A stretch of 64,000 nucleotides of DNA from Verrucomicrobiota bacterium (GCA_004294095.1 RDZR01000027.1:1-64000); one strand, 5' to 3'; counted from the first letter of the stretch, positions 9,504 through 19,026 are shown. Numbers and translations: made by a program. The notes: a model not told the origin generated them from the sequence alone.

Positions 9504-9796
9504 ATCAGTAAAAAAATGCAGCGCTGATATTTCGCATGTTATCGATTGCTGACTATTTTTTAGCGTCAAGTCCGCTCTAAATTAATGGCTCTAACAAATT
9601 GAAAACAAGCCTCGGCACCGGACGTGTTCAGGAACATACTCCTTATTCTGGAAGTGTTTGAATATGGCGAGAGATAATTCCACTTTGAATCTTGCAAAAC
9701 GTTCATTGTTCAACGATTGCACATACTGTTTCACAATTTCAGGAATTTGTAATGATTTGTAAATAAACTTTCCAACAACGCTGGAGTCCAGCTTGA
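9504..9796 (+). other. Intergenic region upstream of pyrH
   Basis: About 290 AT-rich bases between the flavoprotein and pyrH. It should contain the pyrH-frr promoter, but I could not pick out a good -35/-10 pair. I see no small gene, tRNA or strong hairpin. GGAG at 9783-9786 is a plausible ribosome binding site for the ATG at 9797. Confidence 0.4.
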
Positions 9797-10555
9797 ATGC
9801 GCAAGAGCCCTTTTCTCATGACAGCAAAGCCTAAAGATCCCCGTCCATTCAAACGTGCCATTCTCAAACTCAGCGGTGAAGCATTGCGAGAGCCAGACTC
9901 ACGCGATAACATTTCTCCTGAAATTGTGGACCGCATTGCTTTGGAAATTCGCGATGCGATCAGCGGCGGTTTGCAGCTCGGTATTGTCGTTGGTGGCGGA
10001 AATTTTTGGCGCGGCGCAAGCGCGTCAGCACGCGGCATGGATCGGGCGACGGCAGATTACGTTGGCATGTTGGCCACCGTGATGAATGCGTTGGCATTGG
10101 AGGGCGCGCTGGAGCACCACGGGGTCACTTGTGGCGTGCAATCTGCGATCGAAATGAAAAACGTCGCCGAAACATTCATCCGTAGAAAGGCGGAAAAACA
10201 ACTAGATGATGGCAAAGTCGTGATTTTTGCCGCTGGCACGGGCAATCCATTTTTTTCGACCGATACGACAGCCGCCCTGCGCGCAAGTGAGATGGGTGCC
10301 GACGTCATTCTGAAAGCGACACAAGTGGATGGAGTCTATGATTCCGATCCGCGGAAAAATCCTAATGCGCGCCGATATGAAACCGTCACTTTTCAAGAAT
10401 GCCTCTCAAAGCGTTTGAATGTGATGGACTCCACTGCATTCAGTCTCTGCCTTGATAATCATGTGCCGATCATTATTTTTGATCTCGGACCTCACGGCAA
10501 TCTCTCGCGTGCACTTCGCGGCGAACCGATCGGCACACTTGTCCACGCGGAATAA
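9797..10555 (+). CDS. pyrH: UMP kinase
   Basis: Phosphorylates UMP to UDP in the cytoplasm with ATP. The amino-acid-kinase fold is clear: ILKLSGEAL at about 22-30, a glycine-rich [10 protein letters not shown], and [21 protein letters not shown] C-terminal segment (written here as [13 protein letters not shown]). With the ATG at 9797 it has 252 residues, slightly longer than usual. The ATG at 9818 would give a standard N terminus, but GGAG sits 10 bases before the first. It is followed after 28 bp by frr, the conserved pyrH-frr pair of ribosome and cell-envelope supply genes. Confidence 0.96.
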   Translation: MRKSPFLMTAKPKDPRPFKRAILKLSGEALREPDSRDNISPEIVDRIALEIRDAISGGLQLGIVVGGGNFWRGASASARGMDRATADYVGMLATVMNALALEGALEHHGVTCGVQSAIEMKNVAETFIRRKAEKQLDDGKVVIFAAGTGNPFFSTDTTAALRASEMGADVILKATQVDGVYDSDPRKNPNARRYETVTFQECLSKRLNVMDSTAFSLCLDNHVPIIIFDLGPHGNLSRALRGEPIGTLVHAE

Positions 10556-10583
10556 TCTAACAGACTAGAAACCAAATTAAGTC

Positions 10584-11150
10584 ATGGACCCTGATGAAAC
10601 ATTGTTAGAAATTGAAGATAGCATGAGCAAATGCGTGGACTATTTGGTCCATGAATTTGCAAGCGTGCGCACGGGCAAAGCGAGCCCTGCATTGATAGAA
10701 AATCTCGATGTGATGGTGCACGCATATGGAGCGGTATCCAAGCTCAAGAGCCTCGCGGTGATTCATTCTCCCGAGCCGCGCATGCTCACGGTGCAGCCAT
10801 TTGATCCGGCGACGACGCGGGACATCGAGCGTGCCATCCGCGAGTGCAAGCTCGGCCTCAATCCCGCCGCTGCTGATCGCTCAATCCGCGTGCCGATCCC
10901 AGAACTCTCCGAAGAACGCCGCCGCGAGATGGTGAAAATGGTCAAACACTTGGGTGAAGAAGCAAAAGTCCGCCTGCGCGCTGTGCGCAAAAACGGCATG
11001 GATGCGGCGAAAAAAATGAAAGCGGACAATTATCTAACAGAAGATGGCCAAAAAGATTTTGAAAAAGAAATTCAAGATCTCACGCAAACTTACACCAAAA
11101 AAATCGATGATCTCGCAGTGGCGAAAGAAGCGGAACTGATGAAGGTGTGA
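10584..11150 (+). CDS. frr: Ribosome recycling factor
   Basis: Acts with EF-G to split the post-termination ribosome. The 188 residues are the normal size, and the family pattern is complete: VHEFASVRTGKASPALIENLDV near the start, VQPFDPATTRDIERAI in the middle, and the C-terminal EKEIQDLTQTYTKKIDDL. It sits between pyrH and maf. Its final bases (GTGTGA) could also serve as a GTG start for maf, but a downstream ATG is more likely. Confidence 0.97.
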   Translation: MDPDETLLEIEDSMSKCVDYLVHEFASVRTGKASPALIENLDVMVHAYGAVSKLKSLAVIHSPEPRMLTVQPFDPATTRDIERAIRECKLGLNPAAADRSIRVPIPELSEERRREMVKMVKHLGEEAKVRLRAVRKNGMDAAKKMKADNYLTEDGQKDFEKEIQDLTQTYTKKIDDLAVAKEAELMKV

Positions 11151-11167
11151 TTTTTTCTAACTGTTCA

Positions 11168-11716
11168 ATGATGCTGATTCTTGCATCCGCTTCACCGCGG
11201 CGAAAATACCTGTTAGAGAACGCAGGCTGCGAATTTCTCACCATCGTGCCGGAGGTGGAAGAAATCGTGGATCCCTTGATGCCGCTTGAGCAGTTGTGCC
11301 AACTCAATGCAAAAATCAAGGCTGAGGCGGTTGCTAAACAGCATGCCAACGCGACCGTGATTGGCGCGGATACGCTAGTGGCGATTGATTCGCGCATCTT
11401 GGGCAAGCCTGCTGATCTGTTAGAAGCGAGGGAGATGTTATCGGCTCTTTCCGGCCGCACTCACGTGGTGTGCACCGGTGTTTGTCTGATTTTTCCGGAT
11501 GGCAGGATTGATTGTTTTTCCCAGCTCACAGAAGTGACGTTTGCCAAACTGGGCAACGCAGAAATCGATGCCTACTTTGCCCGAGTAAATCCGTTAGACA
11601 AAGCAGGTGCCTATGGCATCCAAGAACATGGAAATCTTCTCGGGGCAACGATTTCTGGTAGCTTTGACAATGTGATGGGACTGCCGGTGACAGAAGTCTT
11701 AAGCAAGCTGGCATGA
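11168..11716 (+). CDS. maf: Maf-type nucleotide pyrophosphatase
   Basis: Hydrolyses non-canonical or excess nucleoside triphosphates (dTTP/UTP or m7GTP classes) to the monophosphate. The Maf signature ILASASPRRKYLL is right at the N terminus, followed by ADTLV and KAGAYGIQ (catalytic Asp and the conserved KAGAYGIQ). The frame opens at a GTG at 11147 that overlaps the frr stop. The ATG at 11168 places the start two residues before the signature, as in other Maf proteins. The third gene of the pyrH-frr-maf unit. Confidence 0.92.
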   Translation: MMLILASASPRRKYLLENAGCEFLTIVPEVEEIVDPLMPLEQLCQLNAKIKAEAVAKQHANATVIGADTLVAIDSRILGKPADLLEAREMLSALSGRTHVVCTGVCLIFPDGRIDCFSQLTEVTFAKLGNAEIDAYFARVNPLDKAGAYGIQEHGNLLGATISGSFDNVMGLPVTEVLSKLA

Positions 11717-11743
11717 AATCGGATTGCGCACGTTGCTCATCCG

Positions 11744-12655
11744 ATGGAGAATACAGGCATGCAGTGCCCGCATCGATATCCGCTGATTTTCAATCCCAAG
11801 GCACGCAGCCAAAAAAGTGGACGGGTGTTGCGTTTTTTAATGGAACATGCCAATCGCTTTGCCATTTACGCGACTAACCACGCAGGCGAGGCACATGATT
11901 TAGCCGCACGTTTTGCTGCTAGAGGTGAGCCAGTGGTGATCGCCGCTGGGGGCGATGGCACACTCAATGAAGTGGTCCGAGGCTTAGCTGGCTCAGAAAC
12001 GGTGCTCGGTATTTTACCCGCTGGAACGATGAATGTCTTCGCACGGGAAATGAGCATCCCGTTTGATTCGTTAGAGAGTGCCTTTGATGTCATTGAGAAA
12101 CGTCATATCAAAGAGATCGATCTATTCGAAGCGAATGGGACACCTTTTGTGCAAATGGCCGGCATCGGATTCGACGCTCACGTAATTGAGGAAACGACAT
12201 GGGAATCAAAAAAAATGTTAGGTCCGATGGCGTATTTGTTAGCAGGCATCCGCTTGTTAGGAAATGTCCCGCCCGTTTTGGAAATTGAATGTGCCAATGG
12301 GCATCGTGAGCAAGGTGTGGCGGTGCTGGCAGGCAATGGCTCACTCTATGGTGGACCCTTCCGTTTTTTTCGCAATGCAAGTAATAGCGACAGGATGTTA
12401 GACGTGCTCATCTATCAGGAATCCGGTTACCGATTGGTGATGGATTCTCTCAAAGGATTGGCCACTGGTGGGATTGAGATGATGGATTCGACCCGCTGTT
12501 TTCAGACCGAATCCTTCACCGTCCGTTCATCTGAGCAAGTCCCTCTTCAAGTGGATGGTGAATTGATCGGCCGTTCATTGGACGTTCAATTTAGACTTTC
12601 CGAGCACCGCCTGCGCGTCATCGCTCCGGCGTCATCAACGAGCGAACGAACATGA
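11744..12655 (+). CDS. YegS/DgkB-type lipid kinase
   Basis: A DAGK_cat family kinase, predicted to phosphorylate diacylglycerol or a related lipid alcohol at the membrane. The catalytic GGDGT is at 69-73 followed by NEVVRGL, then GILPAGTMNVFAR. NPKARSQKSG at 17-26 is the expected N-terminal nucleotide loop. The 303 residues are the usual length. The lipid substrate cannot be read from the sequence. The following gene starts inside its stop codon (ATGA), so the two are coupled. Confidence 0.88.
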   Translation: MENTGMQCPHRYPLIFNPKARSQKSGRVLRFLMEHANRFAIYATNHAGEAHDLAARFAARGEPVVIAAGGDGTLNEVVRGLAGSETVLGILPAGTMNVFAREMSIPFDSLESAFDVIEKRHIKEIDLFEANGTPFVQMAGIGFDAHVIEETTWESKKMLGPMAYLLAGIRLLGNVPPVLEIECANGHREQGVAVLAGNGSLYGGPFRFFRNASNSDRMLDVLIYQESGYRLVMDSLKGLATGGIEMMDSTRCFQTESFTVRSSEQVPLQVDGELIGRSLDVQFRLSEHRLRVIAPASSTSERT

Positions 12656-13335
12656 AAGCCCGTGCAAAAAATCGGCGACGAGGCTGGCTGCGATGGGCGC
12701 TATGGATGGTGCTTGGCTTGATTGTGGCAGGTTGTGCGCTTATTGCAGCGGCTTATTTTTCGGCAAACTGGGTCGCCCGCGATCGCCTATTTTCGGATTT
12801 AAAAGAAATGCCAGCGATGCAGGTGGCATTGGTTTTTGGCACCAGCGATCGCTTTCAGGGGCGCGAAAATTTGTATTACCGCTACCGCATCGATGCCGCG
12901 GTGGCACTCTGGGAAAGCCGCAAAGTGCAGACCATCATTGTCTCTGGCGATAACCGCAGCCGCTATTACAACGAGCCCGAAAAAATGAAAGCCTCATTGA
13001 TCGAGCGCGGTGTGCCGAGCGAGCGCATCGTCTGTGATTATGCTGGCTTGCGCACGTTGGACTCGGTGGTGCGCGCGCAGAAAATTTTTGGCGCAGAGCG
13101 GTTGGTATTTGTGAGCCAAAAATTCCAGAACGAGCGCGCGATCTTCATCGCCCGTGCTCATGGGATCGATGCCTACGGATTCAACGCTCAAGATGTTGAT
13201 CGCAGCGCAGGCATGAAGACGCGCATTCGCGAAGTGGGAGCTCGGGTGAAAATGTGGTTAGATCTATATTGGTTAGAAACAGAACCACGTCATTTGGGCG
13301 ATCAAGTGCCTTTGCCAGAGATTGATTCTAACTGA
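12652..13335 (+). CDS. SanA/YdcF-like DUF218 membrane protein
   Basis: A 227-residue protein with one N-terminal membrane anchor (about residues 13-36, after a basic stretch) and a periplasmic DUF218 domain. ALVFGTSDRFQGRENLYYRYRIDAA, then VSGDNRSRYYNEPEKMK and DYAGLRTLDSVVRA, are the SanA pattern. In enteric bacteria SanA affects envelope permeability and vancomycin sensitivity. Its 3' end overlaps the convergent pgsA-family gene by 34 bp. Coupled to the lipid kinase upstream, which also suggests an envelope role. Confidence 0.86.
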   Translation: MKARAKNRRRGWLRWALWMVLGLIVAGCALIAAAYFSANWVARDRLFSDLKEMPAMQVALVFGTSDRFQGRENLYYRYRIDAAVALWESRKVQTIIVSGDNRSRYYNEPEKMKASLIERGVPSERIVCDYAGLRTLDSVVRAQKIFGAERLVFVSQKFQNERAIFIARAHGIDAYGFNAQDVDRSAGMKTRIREVGARVKMWLDLYWLETEPRHLGDQVPLPEIDSN

Positions 13336-13892
13336 ATTTTTCGTCCCTGCTGATAGTAAATAATCCCGGATGCCACCGTGGTAATCGCGGCAACAAGTGA
13401 CGGAATAACGGGAGACCAATCCACCCATTTGAGCATCACCCAGCCCAAGGCAATCATTTGCGAGACGGTGCAAACTTTGCCAATCCAATGCGGCTGGATT
13501 TTCACTAAACATCCTTGGCTGCGCAAAATACGTATGCCGCCAAGAATGAAACAATCGCGCAGGATGACCACCGCAGCCAGCCACCAAGGCAAGGCCCAAC
13601 CATCGCGGCCCCAATCAACACAGGTCAAAACGATCACACCTGTTAGAAGCAACGCCTTGTCTGCAATCGGATCAATGGTTTTACCAAAATCAGATATTTG
13701 GTTAAAGCGCCGTGCAATCCATCCATCCAGTCCATCACTTGCCGCGGCGGTAATGAAAACTGCTAGAGCCCACAAGCGCCATGATTCATCTGGCTGGCCT
13801 GACTTCACAGAATGGCCATACATCAGTGCAAGCGCACCAAAAACCGGCACCATTGCAATGCGTGCAATGCTGATCTTACTCGCGAAAGTCAC
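13302..13892 (-). CDS. pgsA: CDP-alcohol phosphatidyltransferase (PgsA family)
   Basis: An integral membrane enzyme that transfers a phosphatidyl group from CDP-diacylglycerol to an alcohol, most likely glycerol-3-phosphate. The full family motif D-G-x2-A-R-x8-G-x3-D-x3-D is present at residues 56-78 (DGWIAR, then G70, D74, D78). About 196 residues and five to six hydrophobic segments. The exact acceptor alcohol is inferred from similarity to PgsA, not proven. It converges on the SanA-like gene with a 34 bp overlap, so the two transcripts are antisense at their ends. Confidence 0.88.
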   Translation of the reverse strand: MTFASKISIARIAMVPVFGALALMYGHSVKSGQPDESWRLWALAVFITAAASDGLDGWIARRFNQISDFGKTIDPIADKALLLTGVIVLTCVDWGRDGWALPWWLAAVVILRDCFILGGIRILRSQGCLVKIQPHWIGKVCTVSQMIALGWVMLKWVDWSPVIPSLVAAITTVASGIIYYQQGRKIQLESISGKGT

Positions 13893-13955
13893 GCCTCAAC
13901 TCTAAGCAGAGCAAAGTGGATCCTGAAATAGAAAGTTTTTAAAAATCAGCCGACT

Positions 13956-14114
13956 TCAGTAGGTGTATTGTTCATGACCACCACCACCGCCGCCGGTGCC
14001 TTGGATTTTATCCTTAGTCCACAAAAACCCCTGCTTAGTATCACGGCCGATGCCGATCAAGGTATTGCATGAATTGAGTGACAATAAAGCTAACATTATG
14101 ACCAAGTATTTCAT
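13956..14114 (-). CDS. Small entericidin-like lipoprotein (52 aa)
   Basis: A short gene, easily missed by length filters. The protein starts MKYLVIMLALLSLNSC, a short basic-hydrophobic signal peptide with a lipobox ending at Cys16. It continues NTLIGIGRDTKQGF, a pattern close to the entericidin family, and ends in a run of six glycines and HEQYTY. An AGGA sits about nine bases before the ATG at 14114. Entericidins are small outer-membrane or envelope lipoproteins linked in E. coli to a toxin-antidote pair and stationary-phase lysis. Only one such gene is here, and that role should not be assumed. It lies alone between pgsA and the iron-transport operon on the same strand. Confidence 0.72.
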   Translation of the reverse strand: MKYLVIMLALLSLNSCNTLIGIGRDTKQGFLWTKDKIQGTGGGGGGHEQYTY

Positions 14115-14196
14115 TGGGTTTTCCTAACACGGCGCTTTTGGGATGCAAATAAAAAGTTTAAAAAAGTTAATATTTTATTTATCTTAACTAAACTAC

Positions 14197-15231
14197 TCAC
14201 CTCCGCGGGCGAGGTGCGATTCCCCAACGCTCACCGGTGGCGATGACGATCGGCGAGTGATGGCGCACTTCCACGCTGATTGAATCGCCTTCTTCACTCA
14301 GGCATTCGAGCCAGACATCTTGATGGGTGCCGGCAAACAGAATCTGGGTCACCAATCCTGTTAGAATCTCAGATTGTGGCGGGACAAGCTCTAAATCCTC
14401 GGGGCGGACCCAAAGCTCTGGCTTGGAATCACTGGTGCCGGGTGGCCCGATGTGGCATGCCATGCGAGCTCCATTTGGATGCGCCAAACTGCGCAACGGC
14501 ATGAAATTACACCGACCAAAAAACGCGGCGACGTGAGCATTGGCCGGTGCGTGATAGACCTCTTGCGGCGCACCTACTTGTTGCAATTCGCCATCGCGCA
14601 ATACAGCGATGCGCTCTGCGATGGCCAAAGCATCACTGGTATCGTGGGTCACAAAAACTGCCGTGGCACCGGAGTTTTTGAGAATTTGCCGCGTCTCGTC
14701 CCTCAGTGATTGGCGCAAACGTGAATCAAGACTGCTAAACGGTTCATCTAACAACATAAGTTTGGGAGAACGAGCGAGTGCTCTGGCCAGTGCTGCGCGT
14801 TGCCGCTCGCCGCCAGATAATTCATGGGGATAGCGTTTCTGCATGCCTTGCAAGCCGACGCATTCTAACATTTCTTCAAGCAACTGCATTTGTTTCACGC
14901 GCGCCATTTGCCGAATTCCAAAAAGCACATTCTGAGAAACCGTTAGATGAGGAAAAAGCGATGCGTTTTGAAAAACCATACCGATCCCGCGTCGCTCGGC
15001 AGGCACCGATCTCTGCTTACTAAAGAGCACTTCGTCACCTAACAAAATCTCTCCATCATCCGCCTTTTCAAGTCCGGCGAGGATGCGCAATAAAGTGGAT
15101 TTTCCACTGCCGCTGGCACCGACGAGTGCTAAAATTTTTCCACTCGGCACATCTAACGAAATGGAGCGCAACGCTGGATTTGCATTGCCGGAAAATTGCT
15201 TGCTGATGTTGCGAATGACTAGTGTGCTCAT
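14197..15231 (-). CDS. fbpC: Iron(III) ABC transporter ATPase
   Basis: ATP-binding subunit of a ferric-iron ABC importer. Walker A GASGSGKST at 38-46, signature LSGGE at 138-142 and Walker B LMLLDEP at 158-164 are intact. The ~100-residue C-terminal extension has the TOBE-like pattern (LWVRPEDLELVPP) found in FbpC/PotA/CysA-type ATPases. Iron is inferred from the binding protein of the same operon. Its start overlaps the permease stop in ATGA. Confidence 0.9.
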   Translation of the reverse strand: MSTLVIRNISKQFSGNANPALRSISLDVPSGKILALVGASGSGKSTLLRILAGLEKADDGEILLGDEVLFSKQRSVPAERRGIGMVFQNASLFPHLTVSQNVLFGIRQMARVKQMQLLEEMLECVGLQGMQKRYPHELSGGERQRAALARALARSPKLMLLDEPFSSLDSRLRQSLRDETRQILKNSGATAVFVTHDTSDALAIAERIAVLRDGELQQVGAPQEVYHAPANAHVAAFFGRCNFMPLRSLAHPNGARMACHIGPPGTSDSKPELWVRPEDLELVPPQSEILTGLVTQILFAGTHQDVWLECLSEEGDSISVEVRHHSPIVIATGERWGIAPRPRR

Positions 15232-16844
15232 GCTCGAATCCTCCCCATCCAGCGCAGTAATGGAATCAAACCTAACAGACTTAAGACCACCATACTCAGG
15301 CCGGGAAAAGCCGCTTCTGCTAGACGGCCTTCATCTGTTAGGCGATATGCGCGAGTGGCCAAAGTTTCAAAATCAAATGGCCTCAAGACCAAGGTCAAAG
15401 TCAGCTCTTTAAAGACATCGACGAAGGCCAACGCCGCTGCGACAAAAAATGCGGGCCACATTAAAGGAATTTCGATTTTGAAAAAAATCCCCCATGGCCG
15501 TTCTCCGAGCATGCGGGCGGCTTCGCCAAGTGTCTCAGGAACTTTGGTCAAACCAGCAGACAACGGTTGCACCGCCACCGCCATGAAGCGCACCCAATAC
15601 GCGAGCATCAGTCCCGTTACCGAGGCACTCAATGCCAGCCCGGCAAATAATTGCGATGATTGCGAAATGCTGGTGACGATGGCGCCCACACCCACAGCGA
15701 CCATCGCGCTCGGCAGTGAATAGCCCGCGATGCTGATGGCTTGCGCGTGCTTGAGCATGCCAGAGCGCAGAACCCGCGCGCCCACCACCAAAATGGCGGC
15801 TGATAGAACGACGAGCAACGCCGCGCCAAGCGCTAAAGATAATGAATGCCAAGCAGCGCTGAAATGTCCCTGCCAATCTAACAAATGCAAAGTCAGCCAC
15901 AGCCATTCTAACATCTGCATGCACGGCAACAAAAATCCCAGAGCAACCGGCACCATCGCGAGCAGCCAAACGCCACTTGCATTTCGATGTCTAAGCGGAA
16001 CTCGCGCCAGCGGCCGCTCGGTGTCCGAAGAGACAAAGCGCTTTCTGCCGCTCTGAAATTTTTCCACCGCTAGGATCACACTCGCGATGACCATCAGCAG
16101 CAACGCCAGCCGCATCGCGACGATCCATTCACCTTCCGCCCAGGCTCGGAAAATACCCGGAGTCAGCGTCGTCAAACCAAAAGCACTGACGACGCCGTAA
16201 TCATTGAACGTCTCCATCAGCACCAAGCCGCCGCCCGCCGCGATCGCTGGCCTTGCCAACGGCAGACCTACGCGAAAAAAACCATTCCAACCCGATACGC
16301 CTAGCAGCCGTGAAACTTCAAATGCATCTGCCGCTTGCCGCTCGAAAATAGCGAGGCAGCTAAGGTAAATGTAAGGAAACAACGTCGCTGATAAAATGAC
16401 GATTGAAAAGACCCATGGCATGATTTTCTGCACCCACAAAAATGCCTCAATGCCAAAGCTGCTGCGAACCCACACATAAAACGGAATCATGCCGTTGAGA
16501 ATTTCAAGATAGGCACCGGCAGCCACGAAGCTCGGCATCGCCAATGGCAAAACCATCAGCCATCGCATGATCCCCCGCCCCACAAAATCGTGCATCGCCA
16601 CCAGCCACGCGGCAGGCAGGCCGATCACGAGCGCGCCACAAAAAACTCCACTAGCAAGCAGCAACGTTTGCCAAAGATGCCCTAATAAACGATTTTCTAA
16701 CACATCACGCCAAGCACCGCCAGCATTTGCCATCGCTGAGAAAATTACCCAGCCAACGAGCAGTAAAACCAGACCTGCAAGCAGTGCTCCCGTTGCGCGG
16801 AAAAGGACCGACTCGGCCCGCCAATCGCCATTTTTCATTTCCAC
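15228..16844 (-). CDS. fbpB: Iron(III) ABC transporter permease, fused two-domain type
   Basis: A 538-residue inner-membrane permease with about 12 helices in two repeated halves, as in FbpB/ThiP. Each half has an EAA-like loop before its last helices (residues around GFFRVGLPLARPAI and GIFFKIEIPLMWPAF). It imports ferric iron delivered by the periplasmic protein encoded just upstream. Its start overlaps the end of that gene by 10 bp, and its stop overlaps the ATPase start in ATGA. Confidence 0.9.
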   Translation of the reverse strand: MEMKNGDWRAESVLFRATGALLAGLVLLLVGWVIFSAMANAGGAWRDVLENRLLGHLWQTLLLASGVFCGALVIGLPAAWLVAMHDFVGRGIMRWLMVLPLAMPSFVAAGAYLEILNGMIPFYVWVRSSFGIEAFLWVQKIMPWVFSIVILSATLFPYIYLSCLAIFERQAADAFEVSRLLGVSGWNGFFRVGLPLARPAIAAGGGLVLMETFNDYGVVSAFGLTTLTPGIFRAWAEGEWIVAMRLALLLMVIASVILAVEKFQSGRKRFVSSDTERPLARVPLRHRNASGVWLLAMVPVALGFLLPCMQMLEWLWLTLHLLDWQGHFSAAWHSLSLALGAALLVVLSAAILVVGARVLRSGMLKHAQAISIAGYSLPSAMVAVGVGAIVTSISQSSQLFAGLALSASVTGLMLAYWVRFMAVAVQPLSAGLTKVPETLGEAARMLGERPWGIFFKIEIPLMWPAFFVAAALAFVDVFKELTLTLVLRPFDFETLATRAYRLTDEGRLAEAAFPGLSMVVLSLLGLIPLLRWMGRIRA

Positions 16845-17857
16845 CCGGCTTGATCAAAAAGACGGGATGCCGCTTCCATGTGCTTGCCTAATTGGGGAAA
16901 TCCAACCATGTCCATTTCAATTTTTCCCCAGCTTTGCAAAATCGGCGAGTAGTCTAAATTCATCATCACTGGGTGCTCGGATGTCTCGGTGGCATAGAGC
17001 CGCTGGACTTGCTCGCTGAGTAAAAACTCAAGGTAGCGCGTCGCTTGCGGAACCCGCTGCGAGTGGGCGGTGATGCCTGCGGCACTCACATTGCAATGCG
17101 TGCCACCTGCTCCTTGATTCGGGAAAATCATGCGCACGGACTCCGCTGCTTTTCTCTCCGCTGGATCTGGCGAGTTGAGCAACAGGCCGAGGTAATAACT
17201 ATTGGTGAGGCAGGCATCTGCGAGTCCCGCCGCGACAGCTTTGATTTGATCTCGATCCCCTCCTTGCGGCGGACGGGCAAAATTTTCCACGATCGCTTTG
17301 GCCCACTCTGATGCTTTTTCTTCGCCATGGGTCGCGATCATATACGCAAGGAGCGCTTGATTGTAGCTACTCGTCGATGAACGAGATAATACCCGCCCAC
17401 GCCACTCAGGTTTTGCCAAATCCTGGTAAGTCGAGATTTCTCCTACTTTCACTCGGTCTTTTGCGACCACAATTCCACGTGCCCTCAAGGTAAATGGCCA
17501 CCATTTTCCCTCGGCATCTCGCATCGCTTCTGGGCTGTGGTTTTTCAAAAAATCAGTCACGACTGGCTGCAATAATCCTTCCGCCGCCGCACGTTGCATT
17601 CTGCCCGCGTCCACCGTGATCAAGACATCCGCAGGGCTCGCTGCGCCTTCTGTTCTCAGCCGCGCGATCAATTGATCCGCCTCCGCTTGCACCACTTTGA
17701 TCTGAATGCCCGTTTGCTCGGTAAAGAGTGCGTTGACCTTTTCATCCGTCTTGTAATGGCGGTGTGAATAGATGTGCAGCACTTCCTCACCATGGCTCAT
17801 GCCACCGCAAAGCATCAGGCAAGACAGCAGGACGTAATTGAATTTGAATCTCAACAT
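16835..17857 (-). CDS. fbpA: Iron(III) ABC transporter substrate-binding protein
   Basis: Periplasmic ferric-iron-binding protein of about 340 residues. The frame opens at 17893, but the ATG at 17857 gives a clean signal peptide (MLRFKFNYVLLSCLMLCGGMSHG) and mature start EEVLHIYSHRHY. The mature protein has NSYYLGLL, matching the paired tyrosines that coordinate iron in FbpA/FutA, and GGTHCNVSAAGITAHS, also conserved there. First gene of the fbpABC operon. I saw no clear Fur box in the 18 bp-to-150 bp upstream region by eye. Confidence 0.9.
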   Translation of the reverse strand: MLRFKFNYVLLSCLMLCGGMSHGEEVLHIYSHRHYKTDEKVNALFTEQTGIQIKVVQAEADQLIARLRTEGAASPADVLITVDAGRMQRAAAEGLLQPVVTDFLKNHSPEAMRDAEGKWWPFTLRARGIVVAKDRVKVGEISTYQDLAKPEWRGRVLSRSSTSSYNQALLAYMIATHGEEKASEWAKAIVENFARPPQGGDRDQIKAVAAGLADACLTNSYYLGLLLNSPDPAERKAAESVRMIFPNQGAGGTHCNVSAAGITAHSQRVPQATRYLEFLLSEQVQRLYATETSEHPVMMNLDYSPILQSWGKIEMDMVGFPQLGKHMEAASRLFDQAGWK

Positions 17858-18025
17858 CGCCAGTGAGAATAATCCAAGATCGACACGCGGCAACTGGAAA
17901 AGCCAATAAGCAATGCATGAGGCCGTAAAAACAAAAGCAAGCGACGCAGTTGCGGAATGGGATTTGGGAGTAGATTAGGCTTATCAACCTTAAACGCGGC
18001 CTGCGTTTTTCAAAAATTAAAAAGT

Positions 18026-18727
18026 TTAAGGAAGCTCGGCGGTCGCCTTTTGCATTCGATTGGAAAATTCTGCGGCCGCTGCATCCGCCGCTTCGGCCAA
18101 TGCTTTATTGACTAGGCTAGGACTGTTTGCGAAATCGGCCAACCGAGCCTTGGTGTTGCTAACGCCTGTTACCGGACCTAGGCCGCCAAGTTCTTTTTTA
18201 TCTTCATTTTTGAGTGACACAGTCATTAAGACGTGGGCGGAATAAAAATCATCGGTTTTGCCATCGGCGGAATTGCCGACTGGTGCCACTCTAAGCAGCC
18301 CGTAAGAATGGACCCGAGTCACGATGGGCGTTGATGAATCCGCCTTCATGCGGCTCGCAAAAAAGCGATTTTTTGCTAAATGTTTTTTGAGTGATTGATG
18401 CAACGGTTTTGATACTTTTCCTCGCATAGCAGAGTTGATCTTTGCGATTTCCATTGGGTGCTGTTTTTCAAACTTATTCTGAGCCACAGCTTGGACGCCT
18501 TCAATGATCAATGCTCCCGCGATTCCTCCGATCGCACCACCTCCCACAGCCGCAGCCATGAAACCTGCTGTGGCCCCCGGATGATTATTGAGGGCCGTGT
18601 AGGATGGATTTTGATAGCTATTTTCCTTCTCAGAGGGGAAAGCGAGAGAAGTGCTGGGGAGCGCCGCTGCCTGAGCTGCGGTAATTTTATGTCCTCCACC
18701 ACAGTTGGCTAGCGTGATGATTAGCAT
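18026..18727 (-). CDS. Uncharacterised lipoprotein with glycine-zipper segment
   Basis: A 233-residue protein of unknown function. The N terminus MLIITLANCGGG is a short hydrophobic segment ending in a plausible lipobox Cys. The in-frame codons upstream (APHYLLSICSG) extend the hydrophobic stretch but reach a stop without a start codon, so the ATG at 18727 is used. A glycine-rich hydrophobic segment (about 57-80, AAAVGGGAIGGIAGALIIEG) could insert in a membrane. The rest is alternating and Ala-rich, with no motif I recognise. It is monocistronic, upstream of the HMG-CoA reductase operon on the other strand. Confidence 0.7.
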   Translation of the reverse strand: MLIITLANCGGGHKITAAQAAALPSTSLAFPSEKENSYQNPSYTALNNHPGATAGFMAAAVGGGAIGGIAGALIIEGVQAVAQNKFEKQHPMEIAKINSAMRGKVSKPLHQSLKKHLAKNRFFASRMKADSSTPIVTRVHSYGLLRVAPVGNSADGKTDDFYSAHVLMTVSLKNEDKKELGGLGPVTGVSNTKARLADFANSPSLVNKALAEAADAAAAEFSNRMQKATAELP

Positions 18728-19026
18728 GCCCGAGCAGATTGATAATAAGTAATGTGGCGCATATGATTTTTTTTCTTGCGAGGGAATTTCGAAAAACTAT
18801 TTTTTTACCGTAATAAATTTAGTGGTAAATATATCAGAAGTGCAAACAATTTTGAGTATCGCGTGCATTAGGAAATCCAGGATAAGAATCGTGTATTTTC
18901 TGCAAAATGACAGCCAAGTCATCTGATTAGGGCCAAAGGCAAAATTTATTCTATTTCGGCCCAAAATGATGGATAAAACGGGTGGTGGTTTGACCATTTG
19001 CAAAGACTCCGATACTCTTTCATTCG
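18728..19026 (+). promoter_or_regulatory. Divergent intergenic region upstream of the HMG-CoA reductase operon
   Basis: About 300 AT-rich bases between two divergent genes. They must hold the promoter of the seven-gene operon starting at 19027. I see one hairpin-capable pair, GGGCC at about 18929 and GGCCC at about 18958, separated by an AT-rich loop. I could not assign -35 and -10 boxes with confidence. No small gene was found. Confidence 0.35.
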
